Source: RGZA01 sp041917755 (GTDB lineage: Bacteria > Pseudomonadota > Alphaproteobacteria > UBA9219 > RGZA01). Taken from it: a DNA stretch of 64,000 nucleotides. Below, one piece after another: positions 52,420-61,312 of this stretch. Made by a program: the position numbers and the translations under genes. Each line of letters begins with the position of its first letter. Positions within the stretch are counted from its first letter, which is position 1. The stretch is from contig JAYRWY010000007.1 in the NCBI GenBank assembly GCA_041917755.1, forward strand, positions 124,001 to 188,000, read 5' to 3'. The notes under the pieces are model-generated. The model was given only the letters and a program-made list of their open reading frames with translations, made no database searches and had not been told where the DNA came from.

Positions 52420-53171
52420 TGACGAACATTGCCAAATCCATCATGATTTTTTTAGTGCTCGGGTTGATGGGGGCTTCTCCTGCGCAGGCCAACCCGCCGG
52501 TACGTAGTTATCTGGATTTGAATTACGTCAACATCCTGCATGCGATGATCAAGCTGGGTAAATTCAAGCCGGAGAATAATGATTTTCTTGATGCCTATAG
52601 CATGGTGGCACATTGCGATGTCGTGCAAGGCAGCTATAACGATGAATTCCGCTGGAATCAGGCGCGTGAGGCCATGAAAAAATGGCTGGCGCCGCGCGCA
52701 AATAAATTTCCTACCCGCCTTGGTGTGCGCAGCAAGATCATGTTCTCGCGCTATGATAGTGATTCAAAATATTATCTGTTCTCGGAGCAGACCCCGATGC
52801 AGAAAGTAAACACCTTCCAGTCTGAAGCGCGGCCGCATGCCGATGCGTGTAATAAGCCAAACAACATCTTGCTGCCATCGCGGTTTCAGGTGATTACCAA
52901 TAATCCGGTGACGTTGCCCGGGTTGCGGCTCAGTGAGGAACAGGCCAAGGATTTACGTCAGAAATTTGAACAGGCAGGCAATGCCTACCGCCTTGCCTAT
53001 ATCCGCTTTAATATCGACATTACTGATGCTGAATATATCGGTCCGTCGGTGTTTACCGCGCAGCAAGGCGCGAATGACAGAGCGTGGAAGGTTAAGGCTA
53101 CCATGCATTCCATCGAGTTTTTCTCTGACCCGCAATACCGTAACCGGTTCTTCTATTACGTGCCATTCTAA
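52419..53171 (+). CDS. Exported hypothetical protein
   Basis: 250 residues with a signal peptide (about 1-24, ending PAQA). The mature part is helical at first (YLDLNYVNILHAMIKLGKF) and beta-rich later, with two Cys. It may be a DUF4852-type protein, but I am not sure. The start overlaps the mutY stop (TGATG), so translation is coupled. Confidence 0.65.
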   Translation: MTNIAKSIMIFLVLGLMGASPAQANPPVRSYLDLNYVNILHAMIKLGKFKPENNDFLDAYSMVAHCDVVQGSYNDEFRWNQAREAMKKWLAPRANKFPTRLGVRSKIMFSRYDSDSKYYLFSEQTPMQKVNTFQSEARPHADACNKPNNILLPSRFQVITNNPVTLPGLRLSEEQAKDLRQKFEQAGNAYRLAYIRFNIDITDAEYIGPSVFTAQQGANDRAWKVKATMHSIEFFSDPQYRNRFFYYVPF

Positions 53172-53295
53172 GCCCCAGACCCATGGGGTTGGAGTTTTGT
53201 GCAACTGCACACTAGCCTCGTAGACACCTTGCCGAATCGAAGCATAGGCTTATCGTTCATTTTTTGATTTTCATATGGCATAGGCGGGTGTTCAT

Positions 53296-54669
53296 TTGTC
53301 AGCAGCATATCAATTAAAAGAATATGTCGTTAATCCTGCGGCTTCGGTTATTCACTTCTGGGCAAATATGGCGCAGGCCGCCTGCGAAGCTGTTACAGAT
53401 CATCCCTTTGCGCATCCGATGGTTCGTCAGTTTTACCGTGCTGGCGCAGCGGCGTGTGAAATTACAGGACGAATGACCGCAGAATATAATCGCCCTGATT
53501 GGATGCTGGATCCAATTACTTACAAAGGAACGAAAGCAGTGATTCAGCCCAGAACACTGCCCAATACCAGTAAGCACAATGCCTTTATCAATGTTACGCA
53601 TTTTGAGCGTGAGGGCGTTGATGACAAAGGCGTCATTCCCAATGATCCTGTGGTACTTGTATTCGCGCCAATGTCAGGACATTACGCAACATTGTTGCGT
53701 CAAACAGCAAAAGATTTACTGGCAAGCGGTTACAATACATTTATCACCGAGCATGAGGATGCGAGCCGCGTTCCATTACGTGATGCAAGTGGCAATTTAC
53801 AAGAATTTGGATTTGAGGATTGCGTCGAGTTTTATATGGATGCAATACGCGCTGTCAAAGCAAAGACTGGGCGTGATGTGCACGTAATGGCGGTATGCCA
53901 GCCGGGGCCCGCGTTAGCTACGGCGCTTGCAATTATGGAATCTGAAAAAGACCCTGCCACGCCACGCAGCGCTACGTTTATGGGCAGCCCGATTGATGTA
54001 TCGCAAGAAAATAATGCAGTAACCGATTTCGCAGATAAACACGATATGGGATGGTTTGAGCGTAATGCCATCCATACGGTTCCGTTTACACGCGAAGGTT
54101 ATGGGCGGCAGGTTTATTCGGGCGTGCAACAGTTAGTCAGCTTCATGATGATGAAGCTGGATTCGCACATTCAATCACACCGTGATTTATTTTTTGATTT
54201 GATCAAGGGAGATGATGCTCCTGCACACAAGCAAAAAGCCTTCTACAATGAATTTTTAGCGGTATGTGATTTGCCTGGTAAGTTTTATCGTGAAACCGTG
54301 CAGTGGGTATTTAAAGAACGTCGTCTTGCTAAAGGTACCATGACATATCGTGGAAAGCCTGTAAGTTTGAACAGTATTCGCCGGACCCCGATTTTGGCTG
54401 TTGGCGGGCAGGAAGATGATATTACCCATCCCAAGCAGTGTCTTGAGTTGGTCAATTTATGTGGTGGTTTAGAAGAAGACCAGAAGCGTACGTTGATTGC
54501 CAAAAAGGTTGGCCATTACGGATTATTTAGTGGTACCACTGGTTGGCGTAATCAGGTACTTGGCGAATTTGCAAAACTTGTCGCAGATACAGATGGCAAG
54601 CCACGCCCAGAACCAGCAAATGATAATTATGCTCGCGGGGAAGCGCCGCGTAGACGTTTAATCATATAA
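53296..54669 (+). CDS. phaZ: Intracellular polyhydroxyalkanoate depolymerase
   Basis: The 457-residue product matches short-chain PHA depolymerases that break down stored poly(3-hydroxybutyrate) granules. It has an alpha/beta-hydrolase fold with a Cys nucleophile: AVCQPGPALA, Cys201. LVFAPMSGHYATLLRQT and the late Asp/His region (AVGGQEDDITHPKQ, VGHYGLFSG) are typical. The start is TTG 53296; no ATG exists before residue 25. It shows that the organism stores PHB. The phaC gene is not in the window. Confidence 0.93.
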   Translation: MSAAYQLKEYVVNPAASVIHFWANMAQAACEAVTDHPFAHPMVRQFYRAGAAACEITGRMTAEYNRPDWMLDPITYKGTKAVIQPRTLPNTSKHNAFINVTHFEREGVDDKGVIPNDPVVLVFAPMSGHYATLLRQTAKDLLASGYNTFITEHEDASRVPLRDASGNLQEFGFEDCVEFYMDAIRAVKAKTGRDVHVMAVCQPGPALATALAIMESEKDPATPRSATFMGSPIDVSQENNAVTDFADKHDMGWFERNAIHTVPFTREGYGRQVYSGVQQLVSFMMMKLDSHIQSHRDLFFDLIKGDDAPAHKQKAFYNEFLAVCDLPGKFYRETVQWVFKERRLAKGTMTYRGKPVSLNSIRRTPILAVGGQEDDITHPKQCLELVNLCGGLEEDQKRTLIAKKVGHYGLFSGTTGWRNQVLGEFAKLVADTDGKPRPEPANDNYARGEAPRRRLII

Positions 54670-54677
54670 TCAACTAT

Positions 54678-55874
54678 CTAGTTCACCGACGCATCGCCTT
54701 CGGCGCGGATTTGCTGGCGAAGAATATCGATCGGCTGCAACAAGCCCTTCTTGGGCTCGAAGTGCCAGAACGCCCATCCATTGCATGCAGGGGCACCTTG
54801 TACCTCAGCGCCAACTTTGTGAATGGAACCTGTTACCTGACCAAGTGGTGCGTTGGCGATGATGCTGGCATCCGCCTTGACCTTGGCTGAGAAACGCTTG
54901 CGATGATCGAATAATGCTTGCCCCGGACGGATAAGGCCGCGTTCCAGCAATGTGCCAAATGGAATGCGAACTTCTTCACGCTTGGCGGTAATTTTCAAAA
55001 CATCTTCGTCTTTAATAGGCTGCACGGCAGCGATGCGTTTTTTTGCAGCTGCGATGTATGAGATATCCTGTTCACAGCCAATGAAATGGCGGCCAAATTG
55101 TTTAGCAACCGCGCCGGTTGTGCCGGTACCAAAAAAGGGATCAAGCACGACATCGCCGGGCTTGGTGGAGGCCATCATCACGCGGGTAAGCAGTGCCTCG
55201 GGCTTTTGCGTGGGGTGGGTTTTATCGCCAGCATCATTTTTCAGGCGCTCATTGCCCGAGCAGATGGGGATGAACCAATCGCTGCGCATTTGCAAATCAT
55301 CATTGAAGGCTTTCATGGCCTCGTAATTGAAGGTCGGGCGGCCTTTGGCATCTTTGGCGCACCAAATGAGTGTTTCATGCGCATTGGTGAATCGTTTGCC
55401 TTTGAAATTCGGCATCGGGTTGGCTTTGCGCCAAATCACGTCATTCAAAATCCAGTAACCTAAATCTTGCAGCGCAGTGCCGACGCGGAAAATATTATGA
55501 TAGCTGCCAATTACCCATAATGCGCCATCAGGTTTTAGAATACGGCGGGCGGCTTTGAGCCATGCGATGGTGAACGTATCGTAGTCTTTGAATGAGCCGA
55601 ATTGATCCCATGCATCATCGACGCCATCAACGCGGGAATTATCGGGGCGGTGCAGTTCGCCAGCCAATTGAAGATTATAGGGGGGGTCGGCAAAAATCAT
55701 ATCCACGCTGGCTTCTGGCAGGCTGTTCATCATGTCGATACAGTTGCCAGCCATAATGGTGTTCAGCGGGAGGGAAGAATGGGTTTGAGCTTTCGCTTGG
55801 CCTTTAGCCTCGGGCGCTTTGGCAGCAGCCTTCTTGGGTTTCGTTGCAGGTGCGGATTTCTTGACAGTTGCCAT
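54678..55874 (-). CDS. ccrM: Cell-cycle-regulated DNA adenine methyltransferase CcrM (GANTC)
   Basis: CcrM methylates the adenine of GANTC and sets the timing of cell-cycle genes in alphaproteobacteria. The 398-residue product has catalytic motif IV DPPYNLQLAGELHRPDNSRV, motif I DPFFGTGTTGAVAKQFGRHF, and the CcrM-specific C-terminal DNA-recognition domain ending NGWAFWHFE. A Lys/Ala-rich extension of about 35 residues precedes the core. Upstream are two perfect DnaA boxes and two GAGTC sites. rnhB, its common partner, is one gene away. Confidence 0.97.
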   Translation of the reverse strand: MATVKKSAPATKPKKAAAKAPEAKGQAKAQTHSSLPLNTIMAGNCIDMMNSLPEASVDMIFADPPYNLQLAGELHRPDNSRVDGVDDAWDQFGSFKDYDTFTIAWLKAARRILKPDGALWVIGSYHNIFRVGTALQDLGYWILNDVIWRKANPMPNFKGKRFTNAHETLIWCAKDAKGRPTFNYEAMKAFNDDLQMRSDWFIPICSGNERLKNDAGDKTHPTQKPEALLTRVMMASTKPGDVVLDPFFGTGTTGAVAKQFGRHFIGCEQDISYIAAAKKRIAAVQPIKDEDVLKITAKREEVRIPFGTLLERGLIRPGQALFDHRKRFSAKVKADASIIANAPLGQVTGSIHKVGAEVQGAPACNGWAFWHFEPKKGLLQPIDILRQQIRAEGDASVN

Positions 55875-55908
55875 AGGTAACAGGAGCCTTACACATTGCA
55901 GTAAATTC

Positions 55909-56054
55909 TGTGGATAACTGGCTTAACCGAGGGCTGAGTATAGTCAAACCGGGCCTGTGGATAAACACCCCGCTAAGGTAGTGAGCCATTGGTAAATTAT
56001 TTATAAATATCAGGCGGTTGAAGATTTTAGGGGAAACGGTGAGTCTTCTGAGTC
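55909..56054 (-). promoter_or_regulatory. ccrM upstream region: two DnaA boxes and two GANTC sites
   Basis: TGTGGATAA (the reverse of TTATCCACA) is present at 55909-55917 and 55956-55964, both in the same orientation, 35 and 82 bases before the ccrM start. GAGTC occurs at 56041-56045 and 56050-56054. The rest of the 255-base gap (55875-56129) holds no gene. Confidence 0.6.
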
Positions 56055-56129
56055 ACATCCTGCACAGCCTAATAGACACATATATATAGGTATGAAGCGA
56101 TACTGCTGTGCAGCGGTGGGTAGGGGCTA

Positions 56130-56936
56130 TTAGGTAACGGGTGGCCTGTCCCACAATTCAATCCGGCCACCGCCTTGCTGGAGTAAATCAGTCATGGTTC
56201 GGGCGGGTGCGATGCCTTTTTTAAATCGCATGAGGTAGCGCCTGTAAACAAGATGACTGAGGTCGCGATTATAAATATCCGGAATGTCGGTGACCGCACG
56301 CGGGCGAATAATCGATTCCGGTGCGCTGAAGCCGAATTCTTCCATCAGCCATTCCATTCCCTTAGGTGAAATGAGCGCGCCGCGTCCAACGACGGAAGCG
56401 TTTTGATCAGCAAGATTGATAGGCTGGGTTTTGATAAAGGTAACGCCGCAGAAAACTTCCGGATGTTCGATACGTGGATAGATACCTTCAACCGCAATGT
56501 ACTCGCGCGAGAGGGCGGCGGCATGTTTAAGTATGGAAAAGAAATCAGCAAAACAGTACAGCACGCCAAGAATGCAGACAAAGTCGAATTGCTCGGTATG
56601 GGGTTTTGCTAACCATGATTCCAGTGGTTCACATTCGATTGAAAATTTACCCGGATGATATTTACCAAGTAATTTTTTGGATAATTCTGCGTAGGTATTC
56701 TGTACTTCTACCCCAACATAATAACTGGCGCCGTTGCTTAGGCACCAATGACCTGTGGCGCCAAGGCAAGAGCCCAAATCCAGGACTGTTTTTCCGTGTA
56801 GTAGTTCGGGCGGGAACAACGCCTCATGCTTGGCTTCCATCTGTGATTTGGATACCGGATTATGGGTTCTGAATTTACGATTATCTTCGTCGATGAATTC
56901 TGGCGCGGTATCAAAACAGGACACGTGTAACTCCAT
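56130..56936 (-). CDS. Class I SAM-dependent methyltransferase
   Basis: 268 residues. SAM motif I is VLDLGSCLGATGHW, followed by YYVGVEVQ with the acidic end of strand 2 and FDFVCILGVLYCFAD. Target unknown; the fold and length resemble tRNA/small-molecule methyltransferases. It starts four bases after rnhB and sits between rnhB and ccrM on the same strand. Confidence 0.78.
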   Translation of the reverse strand: MELHVSCFDTAPEFIDEDNRKFRTHNPVSKSQMEAKHEALFPPELLHGKTVLDLGSCLGATGHWCLSNGASYYVGVEVQNTYAELSKKLLGKYHPGKFSIECEPLESWLAKPHTEQFDFVCILGVLYCFADFFSILKHAAALSREYIAVEGIYPRIEHPEVFCGVTFIKTQPINLADQNASVVGRGALISPKGMEWLMEEFGFSAPESIIRPRAVTDIPDIYNRDLSHLVYRRYLMRFKKGIAPARTMTDLLQQGGGRIELWDRPPVT

Positions 56937-56940
56937 AACG

Positions 56941-57576
56941 CTAGGATGATTGGCTTGATTGCTGTTGGGTTTGGAGCTTTACCGGAGCAAAGCTTTGTCG
57001 GTGATGCGGGGTAATGCCGTGGGTGGTCAGGGCGGCGATATGATCTTTGGTGGGATAGCCAGCATTGCGTGCCCAGCCATAATGCGGATATGCGATGTGC
57101 AATTCCTGCATGATGCGGTCACGTGTGACTTTAGCCAGGATAGAGGCCGCAGCAATGGATAGGCTTTTGCTGTCGCCCTTTACAATCGGGATGTTTTTCA
57201 TGCCTGCAATCGCAGGTGATTTATTACCATCAACCAGAACCACATGCGGCTGCGATGATAGCAAAGCGACAGAACGTTTCATCGCCAGCAAGCTTGCTTG
57301 CAGAATATTGATGCTGTCAATTTCCTGCGCACTGCACTGCGCAATTCCGTGAATGCAATGTTCAATCAAATGCGGGAACAAGGCTTCACGCTTTTTTTCA
57401 GAGAGCTGTTTACTGTCATTAATCGCCATTGCCAATTCATCTGGAAAATTCTGCGGAATTATCACCGCCGCAGCTACAACAGGTCCAGCCAGTGGGCCAC
57501 GCCCGGCCTCATCGGTTCCGGCAATGAGGGTTCCAGAATTTCGGCCATATTCGATTTCATAAAGCAGTGTTGGCAT
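56941..57576 (-). CDS. rnhB: Ribonuclease HII
   Basis: RNase HII cuts RNA in RNA-DNA hybrids and single ribonucleotides in DNA. The 211-residue product has AGTDEAGRGPLAGPVVAAAV (Asp-Glu of the active site), NDSKQLSEKKRE, VLVDGN (third acidic residue) and GDSKSLSIAAASILAKVTRD. ATG 57576 is chosen because it lies four bases after the upstream stop and fits the usual N-terminus; the longer open frame runs into the upstream gene. Confidence 0.95.
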   Translation of the reverse strand: MPTLLYEIEYGRNSGTLIAGTDEAGRGPLAGPVVAAAVIIPQNFPDELAMAINDSKQLSEKKREALFPHLIEHCIHGIAQCSAQEIDSINILQASLLAMKRSVALLSSQPHVVLVDGNKSPAIAGMKNIPIVKGDSKSLSIAAASILAKVTRDRIMQELHIAYPHYGWARNAGYPTKDHIAALTTHGITPHHRQSFAPVKLQTQQQSSQSS

Positions 57577-57580
57577 GTGT

Positions 57581-58387
57581 TTATGCGCTTTGTTTAAGTG
57601 CTCCGCCCATACGGAAAGTGGCGATGCTTTTGGCAAGACCCGTTTTATCATCGCTTTCGACCAGTGCGCCGCAGACGGTGCCTTCGCCTTCGGCTGGCGT
57701 TAAGCGTTCGAAGGAGTATTTACGCATCATTTTGGCAACCGATAAGTCTTTCTTCATGCCAATCACACTGTCGTAATCGCCGCACATGCCGGTATCGGTT
57801 TGAAAGGCCGTGCCTTTGGGTAAAATGCGATCATCAGCTGTTGGCACATGGGTGTGTGATCCCATCACAGCCGTCACGCGGCCATCAAATAAATGGGCGA
57901 TGGCTTGTTTTTCGGAACTGGCTTCGCAATGCACATCAATAAAAATACCGTCCACGGTTTTGCCAAGGGTATGAGCATTCACGCATTCGGTGGTGGTAAC
58001 AAACGGGTCATCCATGGCATCCATGAACAATCGGCCCATCACATTGATGACCAGCAATTTTTTACCTGTTTTGGATTTGGCGACATAGCTGCCTGAACCG
58101 GGCGTGTCTTTTGGAAAATTACATGGGCGCAGGATGCGTGGCTCGTTGCCAATGGCGCTGAGCAATTCCTTTTGGTCCCACACATGGTTGCCGGTGGTGA
58201 GCACATCAATGCCCATCGCAAAGAGGTCATTTGCGATTTTAAGGGTCAGGCCGTAGCCGGCAGCGGCGTTTTCTGCATTGGCTACCACAAAGTCTGGCTT
58301 GTGCTGCGCTATCAGCGCAGGTAAATGTTGGGAGAGGGCATCACGGCCCGCACGGCCCATAATGTCACCAAAAAATAAGAATTTCAT
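57581..58387 (-). CDS. YmdB-type metallophosphoesterase
   Basis: 268 residues of the YmdB/TIGR00282 family, which in Bacillus hydrolyses 2',3'- or 3',5'-cyclic AMP. Metal motifs: FLFFGDIMGRAGRDAL, NAENAAAGYGLT, TTGNHVWDQKE, DVHCEASSEK and MGSHTHVPTAD. ATG 58387 has AAGGA upstream; an in-frame start at 58408 lacks it. First gene of the minus-strand set with rnhB and the methyltransferase. Confidence 0.92.
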   Translation of the reverse strand: MKFLFFGDIMGRAGRDALSQHLPALIAQHKPDFVVANAENAAAGYGLTLKIANDLFAMGIDVLTTGNHVWDQKELLSAIGNEPRILRPCNFPKDTPGSGSYVAKSKTGKKLLVINVMGRLFMDAMDDPFVTTTECVNAHTLGKTVDGIFIDVHCEASSEKQAIAHLFDGRVTAVMGSHTHVPTADDRILPKGTAFQTDTGMCGDYDSVIGMKKDLSVAKMMRKYSFERLTPAEGEGTVCGALVESDDKTGLAKSIATFRMGGALKQSA

Positions 58388-58413
58388 TCCACGTCCTTCT
58401 AAGGCCATTCACG

Positions 58414-59298
58414 ATGAACCAGCCAGTAGCCAGTATTGTTGAGCGCGCGCCCGCCAAAATCAACCTATACCTTCATGTGACCGGAAAACGTGAAGATGGC
58501 TATCATTTACTGGATAGTTTGGTGGTGTTCGCCAATGACGGGATGGCGGCAAGTGACCAAATTACCTTATCCCCTGCCAGTGCCTTTAGCCTGAAAATCA
58601 TCGGGCCATATTCAGCAACCTTAAAAAATGAATCCCATGACAATAATCTGGTCACCAAGGCACTGCGTAATCTGGGCAGTAAACTTGGACGCGCCCCGCA
58701 TTACGAAGTACAGCTTTTAAAAAATCTTCCGGTGGCTTCGGGAATTGGCGGCGGTTCTGCTGATGCGGCTGCTGCATTGCGGGCTGCGGCGCGCTTATGG
58801 AACTTACCGGTTGATAGTGATGCGGTTGTACGCACCGCTAAAGAAACTGGCGCGGATGTGTTGGCGTGTCTTTATAACAAGCCATGCTATTTTGGCGGCA
58901 TTGGCGACATCATTGATGGAATTGAGGGATTGCCGCGGACCTATATGGTGCTGGTCAACCCCAATGTGCCTTTGCCAACCCCGCATGTGTTTAAAGCGCG
59001 GGTGGGTGATTTTTCATATCCGGCGCGTTTGCCAACCCTGCCGCGCAGCGCCGAAGAATTGGCCGCGCAGCTTTGTGCGCGCACAAATGATTTGCAGGAA
59101 CCCGCAAAATTATTATGTGAAGTGATTACCGATGTATTGGCGGCATTAAATGCACAGCAGAATTGTTTGCTCGCGCGTTTGTCCGGTTCAGGTGCGACTT
59201 GTTTTGGATTATTTGCACGCATTGAAGATGCCGAAGCGGCAGCTGCATCTATTCGCCAATTAGGACGCGAATGGTGGGTGGCAGTAAGTGGGTTTTAA
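58414..59298 (+). CDS. ispE: 4-diphosphocytidyl-2-C-methyl-D-erythritol kinase
   Basis: IspE is the ATP-dependent kinase of the non-mevalonate isoprenoid pathway (GHMP fold). The 294-residue product has APAKINLYLHVTGKREDGYH, the ATP loop PVASGIGGGSADAAAALRAA, and the end motif LARLSGSGATCFGLF. It is divergent from the YmdB-type gene (26 bases between starts). Confidence 0.95.
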   Translation: MNQPVASIVERAPAKINLYLHVTGKREDGYHLLDSLVVFANDGMAASDQITLSPASAFSLKIIGPYSATLKNESHDNNLVTKALRNLGSKLGRAPHYEVQLLKNLPVASGIGGGSADAAAALRAAARLWNLPVDSDAVVRTAKETGADVLACLYNKPCYFGGIGDIIDGIEGLPRTYMVLVNPNVPLPTPHVFKARVGDFSYPARLPTLPRSAEELAAQLCARTNDLQEPAKLLCEVITDVLAALNAQQNCLLARLSGSGATCFGLFARIEDAEAAAASIRQLGREWWVAVSGF

Positions 59299-59307
59299 GT
59301 CGCCGGA

Positions 59308-60933
59308 TTATTGACCGCGCACATCGCGCATTAATGAATCAATCAGCTCTGGCGTAGGTTCGCCATCGGGATAGACCGAGTGATCACGTTGGTAGGAACG
59401 GATAGCGGCAGCTGTTTGCGGGCCATATTCACCATCCACGCGATCAACTTTATAACCCAAGACACGCAGCATACGCTGGATAGCTTTGTTATCGGCCTTG
59501 GCTTGTTCTTTGCTCATGCCAACCTGGGATGATGGGGCGGGAGTTGGAACGGAAGCTACCACCGGTGTTGCGGAATAAGCGGGTGCAACATTTTCAATTT
59601 CATCTTCGGCATCTGGCGCAGGTTGTAATGCGCTGGCTTGCAGTTGGCCTGTTGCTGGTGCTGGAACAAAGACATCATTGCTTGCAACCGATGCATTTGC
59701 CTGCGGCGCGTTTTGTGTCATGGGGGATGGCTGCATCATCTGCTGGATTTGTTGCGCCGGATTTGCAGCGGGAGCTTGGGGCGCATAGCCGGGTTGTTGA
59801 TAGGATTGCGGAGCAACCTGTTGGGCAGCGCCTTGTGCAGCACTCAGGCGATTGATGGCTTCAACCGATTTGGTATCGCCAGCCTGTGCGCCGCGTTGAT
59901 ACCAAGCGAGGGCTGTTTCAATATCCGGTGCGCCATCCGCGCCTGTTTCATAGATGCGGCCCAGTTCAGTATAGGCTTGGGCAACGCCAGCTTTACCTGC
60001 GGCTTGGAACCAGCGAATAGCAGCGTTAATGTCGGTTTTACCGATATTGCCACCTTGGTTAGCATAGGCGAGCCACATCATGGCTTCCTTTTCGCCGGCA
60101 TCTGCTGCTTGGCGGATCATTTCAACGGCAAAGGCTTGATCGCGAGTGACGCCATCCCCTTTGAGGAATTTGGCGGCAACCAAAAGCTTGCCCTTTTTAT
60201 CGCCGCGTGCTTCGCGATCAAACAAGGGTTGCCATTCTGCTGGCACAGCTTCGCCACGTGCGGCGAGTTTGCTTTGTACTAAACTTTGAAAGGGGCTCAG
60301 GCGCACTTGCACAGGTGCAGGTTGCGCGTAGACAGGTTGTGCTGGCGCGGCAAGATAGGATTGAGGCGCGCGTTGTTGTTGCTGATCATAGCGTGCGCCA
60401 AGCGCCACCACGGATGATGGAGCGGGGCGAATGATTTGTTGCTGTGCTTGAGGTTGTGCTTGAGGTGGTACGGCAGCAAAATTCGGTGTGTAGGTTTGTT
60501 GTGCCTGAGGCATTTGCACGGGCTGCAGTTGCGCTTGTGGTTGCAGCGGTGGTGCAGATAGCTGTTGTTGAATGGTGCGTTGTTGTTGCGATAATTGCTG
60601 GACTTGTGGAGCTGGCGCGGAAGGCGCAGATGAAGGGCGCGGCCAGAATGCAGTAACAAGTACGGTGAGCGCCACGCAGCCGGCGAGAATGCCAAGCAGT
60701 TTATTTTGACGGTTACGTTCTTGGATATAAACTGCCTGAAAATTTTTCAGGGATTGTTCGAAATGGTCCAGCGAATGATCGACATTTTTCAGGCGTTGCG
60801 CGTGGCTGGCGAGGTGCAGGCCGACATCAAAATTGTCGTCGCTTTCTTCTTCCCAGTGTTGGTCTTGAGCTTGGTGTTGGACCTGTTGCTGGCGGGGCTG
60901 GGTGCGCGACCTTAGGGTTGATGGATGTGCCAT
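59308..60933 (-). CDS. PodJ-like polarity protein: TM, Sel1 repeats, peptidoglycan-binding domain
   Basis: 541 residues. A cytoplasmic Gln-rich, helical start (1-78) is followed by one membrane helix (about 79-97, LLGILAGCVALTVLVTAF) and a Gln/Pro-rich periplasmic linker. Three to four Sel1-like repeats follow (about 240-365; AAIRWFQAAGKAGVAQAYTE, ETALAWYQRGAQAGD), then a second Pro/Gln linker and a C-terminal PG_binding_1 domain (about 478-520; RMLRVLGYKVDRVDGEYGPQ). This order is that of the membrane and periplasmic half of Caulobacter PodJ, a polar organiser; the long PodJ cytoplasmic coiled coil is here very short. The gene is divergent from the M23 peptidase gene. Confidence 0.8.
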   Translation of the reverse strand: MAHPSTLRSRTQPRQQQVQHQAQDQHWEEESDDNFDVGLHLASHAQRLKNVDHSLDHFEQSLKNFQAVYIQERNRQNKLLGILAGCVALTVLVTAFWPRPSSAPSAPAPQVQQLSQQQRTIQQQLSAPPLQPQAQLQPVQMPQAQQTYTPNFAAVPPQAQPQAQQQIIRPAPSSVVALGARYDQQQQRAPQSYLAAPAQPVYAQPAPVQVRLSPFQSLVQSKLAARGEAVPAEWQPLFDREARGDKKGKLLVAAKFLKGDGVTRDQAFAVEMIRQAADAGEKEAMMWLAYANQGGNIGKTDINAAIRWFQAAGKAGVAQAYTELGRIYETGADGAPDIETALAWYQRGAQAGDTKSVEAINRLSAAQGAAQQVAPQSYQQPGYAPQAPAANPAQQIQQMMQPSPMTQNAPQANASVASNDVFVPAPATGQLQASALQPAPDAEDEIENVAPAYSATPVVASVPTPAPSSQVGMSKEQAKADNKAIQRMLRVLGYKVDRVDGEYGPQTAAAIRSYQRDHSVYPDGEPTPELIDSLMRDVRGQ

Positions 60934-61312
60934 TAGCTTTCAAACCTTTTTGCCCAAATTAAGAATTAAATTTTCCTGCTTCCGCGGCCCTTTTGACCAT
61001 ATCCGATTGTTAAGCTCACGAATTGTTAAGCTCAAATATGGCAAATCGCTGAATCGGCGAAAGTGAAAAACTTACGTCTCATCATTAGTAGACGGTTTAG
61101 CTTGTGATTCTCCATAACAATTTATGAAATTAATAATCTCGAATCCGGTTTATCCACAACTTGTGGGGAAGTTAAGGTTGACAGGTCACGGGCAATTTTG
61201 ATTACCTGCTGCCTTCGAAGCGTTAAAGATTAATTTATTAATAGCCTGCCAATCTGTCCTGTAGAGTGATACAGCTTACTGGACGCAACGTTTACTAAAG
61301 GTTTTAGAGCAC
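60934..61312. promoter_or_regulatory. Divergent promoter region with DnaA box and direct repeat
   Basis: 379 bases between divergent podJ-like and M23 genes. A perfect DnaA box TTATCCACA lies at 61150-61158 and forms an inverted pair with a weaker box (TTGTGGGGAA, 61161-61170). ATTGTTAAGCTCA is repeated at 61006-61018 and 61022-61034. No gene seen. Confidence 0.6.

Noticed and set aside
16262..55964. Replication origin near one of the DnaA box regions
   Set aside because: Each region has only one or two boxes and lacks the neighbours (dnaA, hemE, parAB) or an AT-rich unwinding element typical of an origin.
61221..61241. Possible CtrA box (TTAA-N7-TTAA) before the M23 gene
   Set aside because: The spacing gives TTAA-N7-TTTA or TTAA-N4-TTAA; no exact match, and the region is simply TTAA-rich.
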